Shown here piece by piece: positions 1 through 9,770 of a stretch of 64,000 nt of DNA. The stretch is from contig DASUUK010000113.1 of assembly GCA_036374135.1 (NCBI GenBank), positions 1 through 64,000 on the forward strand, in the 5' to 3' direction. The notes under the pieces are model-generated. The model had not been told where the DNA came from, did no database searches, and worked only from the letters and a program-made list of their open reading frames with translations. A program made the position numbers and the translations under genes. This DNA comes from Euzebyales bacterium. Its GTDB lineage: Bacteria > Actinomycetota > Nitriliruptoria > Euzebyales > JAHELV01. The first letter of the stretch is position 1. Each line of letters begins with the position of its first letter.

Positions 1-68
1 TTCCCCGTACCTATTCGTCCGTCCGGTAGCGATCATGGCGTGGACATCGGCGGATGCTCCGAGGTGCC

Positions 69-1958
69 ATGGCCCACGTCTCGCTCTACCGCAAGTACCG
101 GCCACAGACCTTCGCCGAGATCGTCGGCCAGTCCCACGTCACCGAGACGCTGTCGCAGGCGATCACCGAGGACCGGCTGCACCACGCGTACCTGTTCACC
201 GGGCCGCGTGGCACCGGCAAGACGTCGACCGCGCGCATCCTGGCCAAGGCCGTGAACTGCGTGCAGGGTCCGACGCCGTCGCCGTGCAACGTCTGTGGGC
301 AGTGCACGGCGATCACCAACGGCTCCAGCGTGGACGTCATCGAGATCGACGCGGCCAGCCACGGCGGCGTCGACGACGTGCGCGAGCTCCGGGAGCGGGT
401 GGCGTTCGCGCCGGCGTCGGCGCGCATGAAGGTCTACATCGTCGACGAGTGTCACATGCTGTCGACGGCGGGATGGAACGCGTTCCTCAAGACCGTTGAG
501 GAGCCGCCGGACCACGTGCTGTTCGTGTTCGCCACCACCGAGCCGCACAAGGTGCTGGCCACCATCCTGTCGCGCACCCAGCGCTTCGACTTCCGGCGCA
601 TCGACGCCGGCACGTTGGCGGCACGGGTGGAGCACATCGGGGAGCGCGAACAGGTCTCGTTCGACACGGGCGCCGTGGCCCTGATCGTGCGCGCCGGCGA
701 CGGCAGCGCGCGCGACACCGAGTCGGTGCTCGAACAGGTCCTGGCGTTCACCGGCCCCAAGGTCACGGTCGAGGGAGTCGCCGAGGTCCTCGGGACCACC
801 GACGAGGACCTGTTGGCCGACATGGCCACCGGCATCGCGGCGGGCGACGTCGCGGCGCTGTGCAGGCTGGTGCAGCGGTTGGCCGACAGTGGCCACGACC
901 TGCGGCAGTTCGCGCGCGACGCGACGGAGCACCTGCGGTCGCTGTTCCTCATCCAGGTCGCGCCCGACGCGGACCTGGTCCCTGGCACACCCGAGCGGCT
1001 CACGCGTCTGCGCACGCAGGCCCAGCGGCTCGGCCGGATCGAACTGCTGCGCGCCGTCGACCTGCTGGCTGAGTGCCAGGCGCAGATGCGCCGTGGCAAC
1101 ACCCGGCTGCCGTTGGAGCTCGCGCTCGCGAAGTCCGCGCTCCCCGAGGCGTCGGGTGACGCCGCTGCACTCGCTGCGCGGCTCGACCGCCTGGAGCGAC
1201 GCAGCGGCGTCGATGACGCACCCCGGGCTGTCGGCGCACCGTCACTGTCCGACGCTCCGGCGGGTGGCGACGGCGAGCGGGTGGACGAGGCGCGGACGGC
1301 AACGGCGCCCTCCACACCCGCGGCGCCGGAATCCACCGTCGGCGCCACCGCGGAGCTGACGTCCGACCCCGGGCGTCGGAACGCGGACGACGCCGCCGGC
1401 GCGGCGAATCCCGCGTCCGCGGGACCGGCTCCGGCCGCGGTGGCGGACGAGGAACCGTCGACGCCGGCCACCGCGGCGCCCCCGTCGTCTGCCGCTGCGA
1501 CGTCGGGTGATGGTGACGGCGTCGACCTCGATCTGCTCAAGCGGTCGTGGCCCGCCGTGCTCGACCGCGTCAAGCGCCAGAAGGTCCGCTGGCACGCTCT
1601 GGTGTCGATGAGCAGACCCGTCGCGCTCGACGGTCAGACCGTGACGCTGGAGTTCCGGCCCGGTCACCAGTTCCATGCCGGAGAGTGCGGGGGCGCCGAC
1701 GGTCAACGCGTCATCGGCGGCGCGATCCACGACGTGATCGGAGTGCGGGCCCGTCTGCGGTGCGTGGTCGCCTCCGACAATGGCGACACGGGTCCCTCCA
1801 CCGAGGACGCCGAGGCGGCCGAGGTCGCTGAACGTGAGGCCATGGAGGCGTCGGGGGAGCTGCCCGACGAGGAGGAACTGCGTCAGCAGGCGATCGAGAC
1901 GTTGCGGCGCAACCTCGGCGCCACCGTCGTCGACCTCGGCGGAGCGGGCGCGGGGTAG
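69..1958 (+). CDS. dnaX: DNA polymerase III subunit gamma/tau (clamp loader)
   Basis: Clamp-loader ATPase subunit that opens and loads the beta sliding clamp and tethers the replicative polymerase. The N-terminus carries the family signature LYRKYRPQTF, a Walker A motif GPRGTGKT at residues 45-52, a zinc-binding set of four cysteines (64, 73, 76, 79), a DECH Walker B and an SRC-like SRTQRFDF segment. After about residue 370 comes a long Ala/Pro/Ser/Thr/Asp-rich linker and then a conserved C-terminal domain from about residue 485. I chose the ATG at 69 (MAHVSLYRKY) because GAGGT lies just upstream; an in-frame ATG at 54 would add five residues. First of a dnaX-ybaB-recR block, the usual actinobacterial order. 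No obvious slippery A-rich frameshift site is visible, so only the long product is expected. Confidence 0.96.
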   Translation: MAHVSLYRKYRPQTFAEIVGQSHVTETLSQAITEDRLHHAYLFTGPRGTGKTSTARILAKAVNCVQGPTPSPCNVCGQCTAITNGSSVDVIEIDAASHGGVDDVRELRERVAFAPASARMKVYIVDECHMLSTAGWNAFLKTVEEPPDHVLFVFATTEPHKVLATILSRTQRFDFRRIDAGTLAARVEHIGEREQVSFDTGAVALIVRAGDGSARDTESVLEQVLAFTGPKVTVEGVAEVLGTTDEDLLADMATGIAAGDVAALCRLVQRLADSGHDLRQFARDATEHLRSLFLIQVAPDADLVPGTPERLTRLRTQAQRLGRIELLRAVDLLAECQAQMRRGNTRLPLELALAKSALPEASGDAAALAARLDRLERRSGVDDAPRAVGAPSLSDAPAGGDGERVDEARTATAPSTPAAPESTVGATAELTSDPGRRNADDAAGAANPASAGPAPAAVADEEPSTPATAAPPSSAAATSGDGDGVDLDLLKRSWPAVLDRVKRQKVRWHALVSMSRPVALDGQTVTLEFRPGHQFHAGECGGADGQRVIGGAIHDVIGVRARLRCVVASDNGDTGPSTEDAEAAEVAEREAMEASGELPDEEELRQQAIETLRRNLGATVVDLGGAGAG

Positions 1959-2018
1959 GCTGTTGGCCATCGGCCGCCCGGCGGTCGCCGGCGATTCGAC
2001 GAGCGGTAGGCACACCTC

Positions 2019-2324
2019 ATGAACCAGATGCTGCAACAGGCCCAGGCACTGCAGCGCAAGCTCGCCAAGGCGCAGGAGGAGATCGCGCAGGTCGAGGTCA
2101 CCGGCAGCGCCGGCGGCGGCACCGTCAACGCCGTCGTCACCGGCGCGGGCGACCTGACCAGCATCGAGATCGCGCCCGATGCCGTCGATCCCGACGACGT
2201 CGAGATGCTCCAGGACCTGGTGGTCGCGGCGGTCAACGATGGGTTGCGCCGCGCCCGGGAGCTCGAGCAGGAGAAGTTGGGCAGCCTCGCTGGTGGTCTC
2301 GGTCTGCCGCCGGGGCTGATCTGA
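2019..2324 (+). CDS. ybaB: YbaB/EbfC family nucleoid-associated protein
   Basis: Small DNA-binding nucleoid-associated protein (101 aa, normal family length). The N-terminal helix MNQMLQQAQALQRKLAKAQE and the central beta segment with GSAGGGTVNAVVTGAG are typical of the YbaB/EbfC fold, a homodimeric pair of tweezers. It lies 60 bp after dnaX and 55 bp before recR, the widely conserved arrangement in which this protein is thought to act with RecR in recombinational repair or chromosome organisation. Its role in this organism is inferred from family and position only. Confidence 0.93.
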   Translation: MNQMLQQAQALQRKLAKAQEEIAQVEVTGSAGGGTVNAVVTGAGDLTSIEIAPDAVDPDDVEMLQDLVVAAVNDGLRRARELEQEKLGSLAGGLGLPPGLI

Positions 2325-2379
2325 GCGGGCGGTCCGGCCGGTGGGCGGGCGCACACGGCGCCCGTAGGCGTAGGGCATC

Positions 2380-2979
2380 GTGAGCATCTATGAGGGTCCG
2401 ATCCAGGACCTGATCGAGGAGCTGGGCCGACTGCCCGGCGTCGGTCCGAAGAGCGCCCAGCGCCTGGCGTTCCATCTGCTGCAGGTCGACATCGAAGACG
2501 CCGAACGTCTCGCCGACGCCATCCGGAACGTCAAGCAGAAGGTGAAGTTCTGCGACCGTTGCTACAACGTCAGCGAGCTCGCCGAGTGTCGCATCTGCCG
2601 TGACGCACGACGTGACCCCACCGTCCTGTGCGTCGTCGAGGAACCCCGGGACGTCCTCGCGATCGAGAAGACCGGAGAGTTCCGAGGCCGCTACCACGTC
2701 CTCGGCGGGGCCATCTCGCCGATCGACGGGATCGGCCCGGAGCAGTTGCGGGTCCGTGAGCTCGTGGCACGCATCGGCACCGAGGACGTCGGCGAGGTTG
2801 TCCTGGCCACCAACCCGAACATCGAGGGCGAGGCGACCGCCAGCTACCTGTCCAAGCTGCTGAAGAGCATGGATCTGCAGGTCAGCCGGATCGCGTCGGG
2901 TCTGCCGGTCGGCGGCGATCTCGAGTACGCGGACGAGATCACCCTCGGTCGCGCGTTCGCCGGCCGCCGATCACTCTGA
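2380..2979 (+). CDS. recR: Recombination mediator protein RecR
   Basis: RecR helps RecO/RecF load RecA on gapped single-stranded DNA. At 199 aa it has the full family layout: an N-terminal helix-hairpin-helix region ([20 protein letters not shown]), a four-cysteine zinc finger (CDRC...CRIC) around residues 57-72, a Toprim domain beginning at [15 protein letters not shown], and the C-terminal Walker-B-like segment [19 protein letters not shown]. The start is a GTG at 2380 ([11 protein letters not shown]), which matches the usual N-terminus. It closes the dnaX-ybaB-recR cluster and is followed by a GC-rich dyad. Confidence 0.96.
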   Translation: MSIYEGPIQDLIEELGRLPGVGPKSAQRLAFHLLQVDIEDAERLADAIRNVKQKVKFCDRCYNVSELAECRICRDARRDPTVLCVVEEPRDVLAIEKTGEFRGRYHVLGGAISPIDGIGPEQLRVRELVARIGTEDVGEVVLATNPNIEGEATASYLSKLLKSMDLQVSRIASGLPVGGDLEYADEITLGRAFAGRRSL

Positions 2980-2983
2980 CGTC

Positions 2984-3007
2984 CCGCGGCCGCGATCGCG
3001 ACCGCGG
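2984..3007 (+). terminator. GC-rich dyad after recR
   Basis: An inverted repeat, CCGCGG-c-CGCGA / TCGCG-a-CCGCGG, lies four bases after the recR stop with one mismatch and almost no loop. It has no following T-run, so it could only be a weak or factor-assisted terminator. The rest of the gap up to 3218 holds no gene that I can support. Confidence 0.35.
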
Positions 3008-3218
3008 AGCGTGTGGAACGTTGCTTCCACCGCCGATCAGATGGTGTGGTGACGAATGACATCCCACAGGCGCCTGCCCGAGTGTGCCCGACTGTGCCCG
3101 GATCTGTGGATCTGCCCCTGTTGGTACAGGCGGATCGGCGTTACGGTGCAGCCAGGGTGACCGGCGTCGCAGACACTCGATCGGCGCGACGCGAGGGACG
3201 CGGTGAGAGGAGCCTGCG

Positions 3219-5615
3219 ATGGGTCAGCTGGTGCGGCCGTTGGACGAGTTCGGATGGGACGACGTCGACGTCGTCGGCGGCAAGAACGCCTCGTTGGGCG
3301 AGATGCTCTCGGGCCTGAAAGAGCAGGGTGTGCGGGTTCCTGAGGGCGTGGCGATCACGGTCGAGGGCTACCGTCGCTACGTCGAGGAGAACGGCATCGG
3401 TGACCTCATCGCCGAAGCGACGGCGATCCTGCGCGAGGACGAGGACCGCGTCCGCGACGTCGGTCAGCGACTGCGCCGGGCCGTCGGGCGGGGGCACTTC
3501 CCCGACGAGTTGGCCGCCGAGATCGCGAAGGCCTACGACGACCTGTGCGAGCGCTACGGCATGGCCGAGGTCGACGTGGCGGTGCGCAGCTCGGCGACGG
3601 CGGAGGACCTGCCGGATGCCAGCTTCGCCGGGCAGCAGGAGACCGTGCTGAACGTCACGGGCCAGGAGGACCTGCTCGACTCGGTGCGCTTCTGCTACAC
3701 GTCGCTGTTCACCGACCGTGCCATCGTCTACCGCGCCAGGCACGGGTTCGACGAGTCGGACGTGTCGCTGTCGGTCACCATTCAGAAGATGGTGCGGTCC
3801 GGCCGCGCCTGCTCGGGGGTGATGTTCACGCTGGAACCCGATACGGGGTTCCCCGACGTCGTGGTCATCAACGGCTCGTGGGGTCTGGGCGAGCAGATCG
3901 TCGCCGGTCACGTCGAACCCGACGAGTGGGTGGTCTTCAAGCCCGGGCTGGACGGCACGACGCCCGACGGACTTGCGCGTCGTCCGATCATCGACCGGGT
4001 GCGCGGGTCGAAGCTGACCAAGATGGTCTACGCCACCGGCGAGGCCGCGGCGACCAAGGTCGTCGACACCCGCCGGCGCGAGCGCGAGACGTACGTGCTG
4101 TCCGACGACGAGGTGCTGCAGCTCGCGCGGTGGGCGACCGCGATCGAACGGCACTACAGCCGGCCGATGGACGTCGAGTGGGCCAAGGACGGCGAGTCCG
4201 GTGAGCTGTTCGTCGTGCAGGCCAGGCCCGAGACGGTGCAGTCACGTGTCGGCGCGGGTGCACTGACCAGCTACCGCGTCGAGACCGACGAGACTCCGGT
4301 GGTGCGCGGGATCGCGGTCGGCAGTGCCGTCGCGACCGGCAGGGTGCGCGTGCTGACCAGCGCCGAGGATGCCGATGAGTTCGAGGACGGCGACGTGCTG
4401 GTCACCGAGATGACCGACCCCGACTGGGGGCCGATCATGGCGCGGGCGAGCGCGATCGTGACGGACCGGGGCGGGCGGACCGCCCACGCGGCGATCATCA
4501 GCCGCGAGCTGGGCCTGCCGGCGGTGGTGGGCAGCGATGACGCGACACGTGTGCTGGAGGACGGCGAGGTCGTCACGGTCTCGTGCGCCGAGGGCGACGC
4601 TGGTCTGGTGTACAGGGGTGAGGTGCAGTGGGTCGAGGACGCAATCGACGTGTCTGACATCCCCGAGACCGACACCAAGGTGATGTTGATCCTGGCGTCG
4701 CCGGGTGCGGCGATGCGGTGGTGGCAGCTGCCGGCTGACGGTGTCGGCCTGGCGCGCATGGAGTTCATCGTCAACGACCACATCCAGGTCCACCCGATGG
4801 CGCTGGTGCGCTTCGACGACGTCGAGGACCGCAAGGTCCGCAAGCACATCGAGAAGCTGGCCGTCGGCTACGACGACCTGCGCGCGTACTTCGTGGACCG
4901 GCTCGCGATGGGCATCGGGCGGATCGCGGCGTCGCGTCACCCCGACCCGGTGGTGGTGCGCACGAGTGACTTCAAGAGCAACGAGTACGCCGATCTGATC
5001 GGTGGACGTCAGTTCGAGCCGGAGGAGTCGAACCCGATGCTGGGCTGGCGGGGCGCCAGCCGGTACTACATGGAGGGCTACCGGGAGGCGTTCGCGTTGG
5101 AGTGTCGGGCGCTCAAGCGGGTGCGCGAGGAGATGGGGTTGGACAACGTCATCGTCATGCTGCCGTTCGTGCGCACCCTGGAGGAGGCTGACCGTGTCCT
5201 GGAGGTGATGGCCGCCGAAGGGCTGCGCCGCGGTGAACACGGCTTGAAGGTGTACGTGATGTGTGAGATCCCGTCCAACGTGTTGCTGGCCGACGAGTTC
5301 GCTGACCGGTTTGACGGGTTCTCGATCGGGTCGAACGACCTGACCCAGCTCGTGCTGGGTGTGGATCGTGATTCGGGGCATCTGGCACACCTGTTCGACG
5401 AGCGCAACCCCGCGGTGCGCAAGGCGATCAGCACGGTCATCGAGGCCGCGCACGCCAAGGGTCGTGTGGTCGGGATCTGCGGGCAGGGTCCCAGTGATCA
5501 TCCGGATCTGGCGGCGTTCCTGGTCGAGTCGGGCATCGACTCGATCTCGGTCAATCCGGACGCCCTGCTGTCGACCCGCCAGAACGTCGCCAAGTGCGAG
5601 GCCACCCGGACGTGA
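3219..5615 (+). CDS. ppsA: Phosphoenolpyruvate synthase (pyruvate, water dikinase)
   Basis: Converts pyruvate + ATP + water to PEP + AMP + phosphate, the gluconeogenic entry from pyruvate. The 798 aa protein has the three expected domains: an N-terminal ATP-grasp domain ([10 protein letters not shown] near residue 20; [20 protein letters not shown]), a swivelling phosphohistidine domain with the catalytic His in [20 protein letters not shown], and a C-terminal PEP-binding barrel with [25 protein letters not shown] and the catalytic Cys in [12 protein letters not shown]. The ATG at 3219 follows a good Shine-Dalgarno GAGAGGAG. Together with the ATP-type PEP carboxykinase at 33.5 kb it gives two routes to PEP, which fits growth on amino or organic acids. 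Confidence 0.93.
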   Translation: MGQLVRPLDEFGWDDVDVVGGKNASLGEMLSGLKEQGVRVPEGVAITVEGYRRYVEENGIGDLIAEATAILREDEDRVRDVGQRLRRAVGRGHFPDELAAEIAKAYDDLCERYGMAEVDVAVRSSATAEDLPDASFAGQQETVLNVTGQEDLLDSVRFCYTSLFTDRAIVYRARHGFDESDVSLSVTIQKMVRSGRACSGVMFTLEPDTGFPDVVVINGSWGLGEQIVAGHVEPDEWVVFKPGLDGTTPDGLARRPIIDRVRGSKLTKMVYATGEAAATKVVDTRRRERETYVLSDDEVLQLARWATAIERHYSRPMDVEWAKDGESGELFVVQARPETVQSRVGAGALTSYRVETDETPVVRGIAVGSAVATGRVRVLTSAEDADEFEDGDVLVTEMTDPDWGPIMARASAIVTDRGGRTAHAAIISRELGLPAVVGSDDATRVLEDGEVVTVSCAEGDAGLVYRGEVQWVEDAIDVSDIPETDTKVMLILASPGAAMRWWQLPADGVGLARMEFIVNDHIQVHPMALVRFDDVEDRKVRKHIEKLAVGYDDLRAYFVDRLAMGIGRIAASRHPDPVVVRTSDFKSNEYADLIGGRQFEPEESNPMLGWRGASRYYMEGYREAFALECRALKRVREEMGLDNVIVMLPFVRTLEEADRVLEVMAAEGLRRGEHGLKVYVMCEIPSNVLLADEFADRFDGFSIGSNDLTQLVLGVDRDSGHLAHLFDERNPAVRKAISTVIEAAHAKGRVVGICGQGPSDHPDLAAFLVESGIDSISVNPDALLSTRQNVAKCEATRT

Positions 5616-5649
5616 CGCCGCCGGGCGCGGCGAATGTGTCGGGGTGGTG

Positions 5650-6513
5650 TCAGCCTGCGACGCTCGTCGGGCGCGTCCCGGCGGCGGGATGGGCGCGGAG
5701 AAGGTCGACCAGGCGGGGCAGCACGTCGCCGAGGCCGGCGTCGATGCGGACCCGCGCGTCGTCGTCGCCACGCGTCGGCCCGCGGTTGACGATCGCGACC
5801 GGCGTGCCCAGCGTGCGGGCGCGGATGATGAAGCGGTACCCCGACATCACCGTCAACGACGATCCGACGACCAGCAGCGCCCGCGCGGTGTCGGCCATGC
5901 CGAAGCAGCGGTCGACGCGGGCGCGCGGCACGGACTCACCGAAGAACACGACGTCGGGCTTCAGCACGCCGCCGCACGTGGTGCAGCCCACCACGCGGAA
6001 GTCGCGCTCGGCGTCGGTCGCCAGGTCGGCGTCGCCGTCCGGGGCGACCTGCGTCGCACGCGCGGCGAAATCGGGGTTCGCGTCGTCGAGGCGCTCGCCC
6101 ATCTCGCGTCGTGACCGGCGGCGCCCGCAACCGAGGCAGACGGTGCGCGCCAGGTTGCCGTGCAACTCGACGACGTTGCTGCTGCCGGCCGCACCGTGCA
6201 GCCCGTCGACGTTCTGGGTGATCAGTCCCGACGCCCAGCCGTCACGCTCCAGCGCCGCCACCGCGGTGTGCCCGGCGTTCGGGCGCGCACGGCGCACGTG
6301 ACGCCAACCGACCTGGCTGCGCGCCCAGTAGCGGCGTCGCGCGCTGCTGTCGGCGACGAACTCGCGGTACGTGATGGGCGCGGTCCGCCGCCGGGCGCCG
6401 TCGGGACCGCGGTAGTCGGGAATGCCCGAGTCGGTGGAGATGCCGGCGCCGCTCAGCACCACGATCCCACGGTTCGTGACGAGCCTCGCCAGCTGTCCGA
6501 TCGCCTGCTCCAC
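5650..6513 (-). CDS. NAD-dependent protein deacylase, Sir2 family
   Basis: Sirtuin that removes acyl groups from lysines using NAD. All core motifs are present: SGAGISTDSGIPDYRG near the N-terminus, TQNVDGLH with the catalytic His in VELHGNL, two CxxC zinc pairs (CLGC and CTTC) separated by about 50 residues, and GSSLTVMSGYRF. The long spacing between the zinc pairs and the overall similarity suggest a SIRT4-like (class II) sirtuin rather than the short CobB type. It is convergent with ppsA and divergent from ask. The substrate cannot be read from the sequence. Confidence 0.9.
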   Translation of the reverse strand: MEQAIGQLARLVTNRGIVVLSGAGISTDSGIPDYRGPDGARRRTAPITYREFVADSSARRRYWARSQVGWRHVRRARPNAGHTAVAALERDGWASGLITQNVDGLHGAAGSSNVVELHGNLARTVCLGCGRRRSRREMGERLDDANPDFAARATQVAPDGDADLATDAERDFRVVGCTTCGGVLKPDVVFFGESVPRARVDRCFGMADTARALLVVGSSLTVMSGYRFIIRARTLGTPVAIVNRGPTRGDDDARVRIDAGLGDVLPRLVDLLRAHPAAGTRPTSVAG

Positions 6514-6723
6514 GCCACGAGGGTACGTCCGGGTCGCACGCCCGTCCGCGCGCGGTCACGATGACGGCACCGATGCGACGGCGTCGTCTCACGGTCGGCC
6601 ATGCCGCCAGGCGCACGGGACCTGGCGGGGTCGTTAGCATTGTGCGGGCCGCGCCGCGCCGTCACGTGCCGGCGCCGCTGGATGTCTGGCAGCTCAAGGA
6701 ACGCTGGAGACCTGGATCGTCCC

Positions 6724-7968
6724 GTGATCGTAGTGCAGAAGTACGGCGGAACGTCGATGGCCGACACCGACCGCATACGCAGGGTCGCCCAGCGCATCGA
6801 GCGTGTGGCGCGAGCCGGCAACGGCGTCGTGGTGGTCGTCTCGGCCATGGGACAGACCACCGACGAGCTGGTGCGTCAGGCCCACGAGCTCAGCCCTCGA
6901 CCCCCCGGCCGTGAGCTCGACATGCTGCTGACGGCCGGCGAGCGCATCTCGATGTCGCTGCTGGCCATGGCGATCCACGAGCGTGGGTTCACCGCACGCA
7001 GCTTCACCGGCAGCCAGGCCGGCATCATCACCGACGCCGTGCACGGCAAGGCGCGCATCCTGGACATCACACCCGGGCGGATCACCGATGCGCTCGACGG
7101 CGGTCACATCGTCATCGTCGCCGGCTTCCAGGGCGTGTCGCGCGAGTCCAAGGACGTGACGACGCTCGGGCGTGGGGGAAGCGACACGACCGCGGTGGCG
7201 CTCGCCGCCGCGCTCGATGCGCCGATATGCGAGATCTACACGGACGTCGACGGCGTGTACACCGCCGACCCGAGGATCGTGCCCGACGCGCGCCGGCTCC
7301 GCGAGACGTCGCACGAGGAGATGCTCGAGCTCGCGGCCTGTGGCGCGAACGTGTTGCAGGTGCGCAGTGTGGAGTACGCACGCAATCACGGCGTCGACAT
7401 TCACGTCCGCAGCTCGTTCAGCTGGCAGGACGGCACCTGGGTCCGGAGGGCCGCAACCATGGAGCAACCGATCATCTCGGGCGTCGCCCACGACACGAGC
7501 GAGGGCAAGCTCGTCATCCGTGGCGTCCCGGACAAGCCCGGCGTCGCCGCACAGATCTTCACCGCGTTCGCAGACGTGAACATCAACGTCGACATGATCG
7601 TCCAGAACGTCGGCGACGACGGAACGACCGACATCTCGTGCACGCTGCCCAGGGACGAGGGGCCGCGCGCGCTCCATCTCCTCGAGCAGATCTCGTCGGA
7701 GATCGGCGCGCAGGAGGTCGCCTTCGACGAGCAGGTCGCGAAGGTCTCGTTGGTCGGCGCCGGCATGAAGACCCATCCCGGTGTGGCGGCCGCGATGTTC
7801 CGCGCACTGAGCGAGGCCGGCGTGAACATCGAGATGATCTCGACGTCGACGATCCGGATCTCGGTCGTCGTGCGCCGCGACGACGCCGAGACGGCCGTCA
7901 ACGCGATCCACGAGCACTTCGGCCTCGCACGCGAGGTCGGCGCGGCCGGCGAGACCTCGGTGCACTAG
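6724..7968 (+). CDS. ask: Aspartokinase (alpha subunit)
   Basis: Phosphorylates aspartate, the first step to lysine, threonine, methionine and diaminopimelate. The sequence starts [20 protein letters not shown], exactly the conserved kinase N-terminus, so I use the GTG at 6724 although the frame is open back to 6601. Kinase motifs include [34 protein letters not shown] and [15 protein letters not shown]; two ACT domains follow (from about residue 262 and residue 345), with the feedback-binding signature [16 protein letters not shown]. At 414 aa it matches actinobacterial Ask. It probably also yields a separate beta subunit from an internal start (see 7459). asd follows after 32 bp in the classic ask-asd operon. 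Confidence 0.95.
   Translation: MIVVQKYGGTSMADTDRIRRVAQRIERVARAGNGVVVVVSAMGQTTDELVRQAHELSPRPPGRELDMLLTAGERISMSLLAMAIHERGFTARSFTGSQAGIITDAVHGKARILDITPGRITDALDGGHIVIVAGFQGVSRESKDVTTLGRGGSDTTAVALAAALDAPICEIYTDVDGVYTADPRIVPDARRLRETSHEEMLELAACGANVLQVRSVEYARNHGVDIHVRSSFSWQDGTWVRRAATMEQPIISGVAHDTSEGKLVIRGVPDKPGVAAQIFTAFADVNINVDMIVQNVGDDGTTDISCTLPRDEGPRALHLLEQISSEIGAQEVAFDEQVAKVSLVGAGMKTHPGVAAAMFRALSEAGVNIEMISTSTIRISVVVRRDDAETAVNAIHEHFGLAREVGAAGETSVH
7459..7968 (+). other. Internal in-frame start: predicted aspartokinase beta subunit
   Basis: Inside ask, an ATG at 7459 lies in the same frame and is preceded at the ideal distance by the strong Shine-Dalgarno GGAGGG (7444-7449). Translation would give a 169 aa protein beginning [12 protein letters not shown], i.e. 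just the two regulatory ACT domains. Known actinobacterial aspartokinases are alpha2beta2 enzymes whose beta chain starts at this point. The ribosome site is seen directly; production of the beta chain is inferred. Confidence 0.75.
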
Positions 7969-8000
7969 GACCACCAGCCAGGCGACACGAGGAACGGCAC

Positions 8001-9035
8001 ATGGGACGCACGATCGCGGTGGTCGGAGCCACCGGCGCTGTCGGGCAGGATCTGCGGCGGTTGCTGCTGCGCCGCCACGTGGACCATGACGATGTCGTGC
8101 TCATCGCATCCGAGCGGTCCGCGGGGCGTCGCCTGGCGTTCGGCGACCGTGAGGTCGCGGTGCGGGCGCTGAGCGAGCCTGGCGTGTTCGACGGGGTCGA
8201 CATTGCGTTGTTCTCGGCCGGCGGAGGTCGCTCCCGCGAGTACGCGCCGCAGGCTGTCGCCGCGGGGGCGCTCGTGGTCGACAACTCGTCCGCCTGGCGC
8301 ATGGACCCCGACGTGCCGCTCGTCGTGACCGAGGTCAACCCGGACGCCCTGGATGGCATGCGCAAGGGCATCGTGGCGAACCCGAACTGCACGACCATGG
8401 CGGCGATGCTGCCGCTCAAGGCGCTGCACGACGAGTTCGGCCTGACAGCGATGGTCGCCACCAGCTTCCAGGCGGCGGGCGGGGCGGGACAGCAGGGGAT
8501 GGACGAGTTGCTCGCCCAGGTTCCCACGCTGCTCGCTGAGCCGGAGCTGTTGCGCCGGGACGGCGCTGCAGCGGCCAAGCTCGTCGAACATCGCGTCCAC
8601 GCCGCGGCGCTGGCGTTCAACGTCGTCCCATGGCTCGGCTCGCACGTCGATTCGGGTTACTCCGACGAGGAGATGAAGCTGCGCAACGAGTCGCGCAAGA
8701 TCCTCGGGCTGCCCGACCTGGCGGTGTCACCCACCTGTGTGCGGGTTCCGGTGATGGCCGGGCATGCGATCCAGGTTCGCGCGACGTTCTCCTCGCCCGT
8801 CGACGTGGATCGCGCGACGTCGGTGATGGCCGCGTTCCCCGGCCTCGAGATCGCCGACCTGCCGACCCCCCTCGAGTGGGCGGGTCGCGACGAGGTCGCC
8901 GTGGGACGCATCAGGCCGGACCTGACCGACCCTCGCGCGCTCAACTTCTTCGTGGTCGGAGACAACCTGCTCAAGGGCGCCGCGCTCAACACCGTCCAGA
9001 TCGCCGAGTTGCTCATCGAGCGCGGGGCGGTGTAA
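8001..9035 (+). CDS. asd: Aspartate-semialdehyde dehydrogenase
   Basis: Reduces aspartyl phosphate to aspartate semialdehyde with NADPH, the second step of the aspartate pathway. The 344 aa protein begins MGRTIAVVGATGAVGQDL (nucleotide-binding loop GATGAVG), carries the nucleophilic cysteine in NPNCTTM and the catalytic histidine in RVPVMAGHAIQV. The ATG at 8001 has the Shine-Dalgarno GAGGAA eight bases ahead. It forms an operon with ask. A dyad and a DtxR-like box follow immediately after its stop and belong to the next gene. Confidence 0.95.
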   Translation: MGRTIAVVGATGAVGQDLRRLLLRRHVDHDDVVLIASERSAGRRLAFGDREVAVRALSEPGVFDGVDIALFSAGGGRSREYAPQAVAAGALVVDNSSAWRMDPDVPLVVTEVNPDALDGMRKGIVANPNCTTMAAMLPLKALHDEFGLTAMVATSFQAAGGAGQQGMDELLAQVPTLLAEPELLRRDGAAAAKLVEHRVHAAALAFNVVPWLGSHVDSGYSDEEMKLRNESRKILGLPDLAVSPTCVRVPVMAGHAIQVRATFSSPVDVDRATSVMAAFPGLEIADLPTPLEWAGRDEVAVGRIRPDLTDPRALNFFVVGDNLLKGAALNTVQIAELLIERGAV

Positions 9036-9049
9036 CCTTCCTCCACAGA

Positions 9050-9068
9050 GAAGGTTAACCTACCCTTA
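9050..9068 (+). promoter_or_regulatory. Putative DtxR/IdeR-type iron box
   Basis: The 19 bases GAAGGTTAACCTACCCTTA match the DtxR/IdeR consensus TTAGGTTAGSCTAACCTAA at 14 of 19 positions, including nearly all of the inner AGGTTA..CCTA.CCT core. The site sits between the asd stop and the copper lipoprotein gene start, about 55 bp before its ATG, where a repressor would block transcription. Its left part is also the right arm of a small dyad, AACCTTC...GAAGGTT (9034-9056). Match counted by eye; iron control is inferred. Confidence 0.5.
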
Positions 9069-9121
9069 GTTGTGACGGATCGGTGGGACCGGGTCGCAAG
9101 GGGTCGATGTGGAGACGGTTC

Positions 9122-9766
9122 ATGAGGTTGCGGATTCTGGCGGTTGCCCTGCTGTTGCTCGGAGCGTGCAGTGGCGCCGACGAGGGCGTCCGCACGATCG
9201 GTAGCGAGTCCGGATCGGGCAGTGGCTCGGCGTCCGGGTCGAGCTCGGCGTCGGGAGTGGAGTCCGAGGGCGCCGCATCCGCTTCGGGTGTCGAGAGCGA
9301 CGGCGCGTCGTCGTCGGCGAGCGGGTCGTCGTCGGCGAGCGGGGCGTCGTCCGCCGTCGACGACGACGCCGAGGTCGCGTGCGCGCCGCCCAGCGAGCCG
9401 TCGGACCAGGCGATCGCGGTCACGCTGACCGAGTGGGAGATCGGCGTGCCGACGCAGGTGCCGTCAGGCACCGTGACCGTCACTGCCGGCAACATCGGTG
9501 GCGAGCCCCACGAGGTCGTGATCGTCCGCGCCGACGACCTGGACGGCCTGCCGGTGGCTGACGGACAGGTCCAGGAGGACGAACTGCCCGAGGGCGCGTT
9601 CATCGGTGAGATCGAGAGCTTCGCCGCAGGTGATACCTGCTCGGGCACCTTCGAGCTACCACCGGGCGACTACGTCTTCTTCTGCAACATCGTGGAGGAG
9701 GAGTCCGATGGCACGCTCGAGAGCCACTATGAGGAGGGCATGCGGACGTCCGTGACGGTCGGCTGA
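9122..9766 (+). CDS. Cupredoxin-domain lipoprotein with Ser/Gly-rich linker
   Basis: Predicted surface lipoprotein that binds a type-1 copper. The signal peptide MRLRILAVALLLLGAC ends in a lipobox with Cys16. Then comes a low-complexity Ser/Gly/Ala/Glu linker (about residues 20-75) that contains a perfect tandem 18-bp DNA repeat, and a C-terminal cupredoxin domain of about 125 residues. Probable copper ligands are all there: His in EPHEVVIV, and Cys, His and Met in FFCNI...SHYEEGM. I prefer the ATG at 9122 (GGAGA upstream, clean signal peptide); in-frame starts at 9107 and 9083 also exist. It stands alone between asd and a convergent gene, behind a possible iron box, so a role in metal or electron transfer outside the membrane is likely. 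The partner is unknown. Confidence 0.8.
   Translation: MRLRILAVALLLLGACSGADEGVRTIGSESGSGSGSASGSSSASGVESEGAASASGVESDGASSSASGSSSASGASSAVDDDAEVACAPPSEPSDQAIAVTLTEWEIGVPTQVPSGTVTVTAGNIGGEPHEVVIVRADDLDGLPVADGQVQEDELPEGAFIGEIESFAAGDTCSGTFELPPGDYVFFCNIVEEESDGTLESHYEEGMRTSVTVG
9308..9343 (+). repeat. Perfect tandem 18-bp repeat in lipoprotein linker
   Basis: Two adjacent identical copies of TCGTCGTCGGCGAGCGGG (9308-9325 and 9326-9343) encode the Ser-Ser-Ala-Ser-Gly linker of the copper lipoprotein. The copies are in frame, so gain or loss of a unit would change linker length without breaking the protein. Confidence 0.85.
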
Positions 9767-9770
9767 CCGG

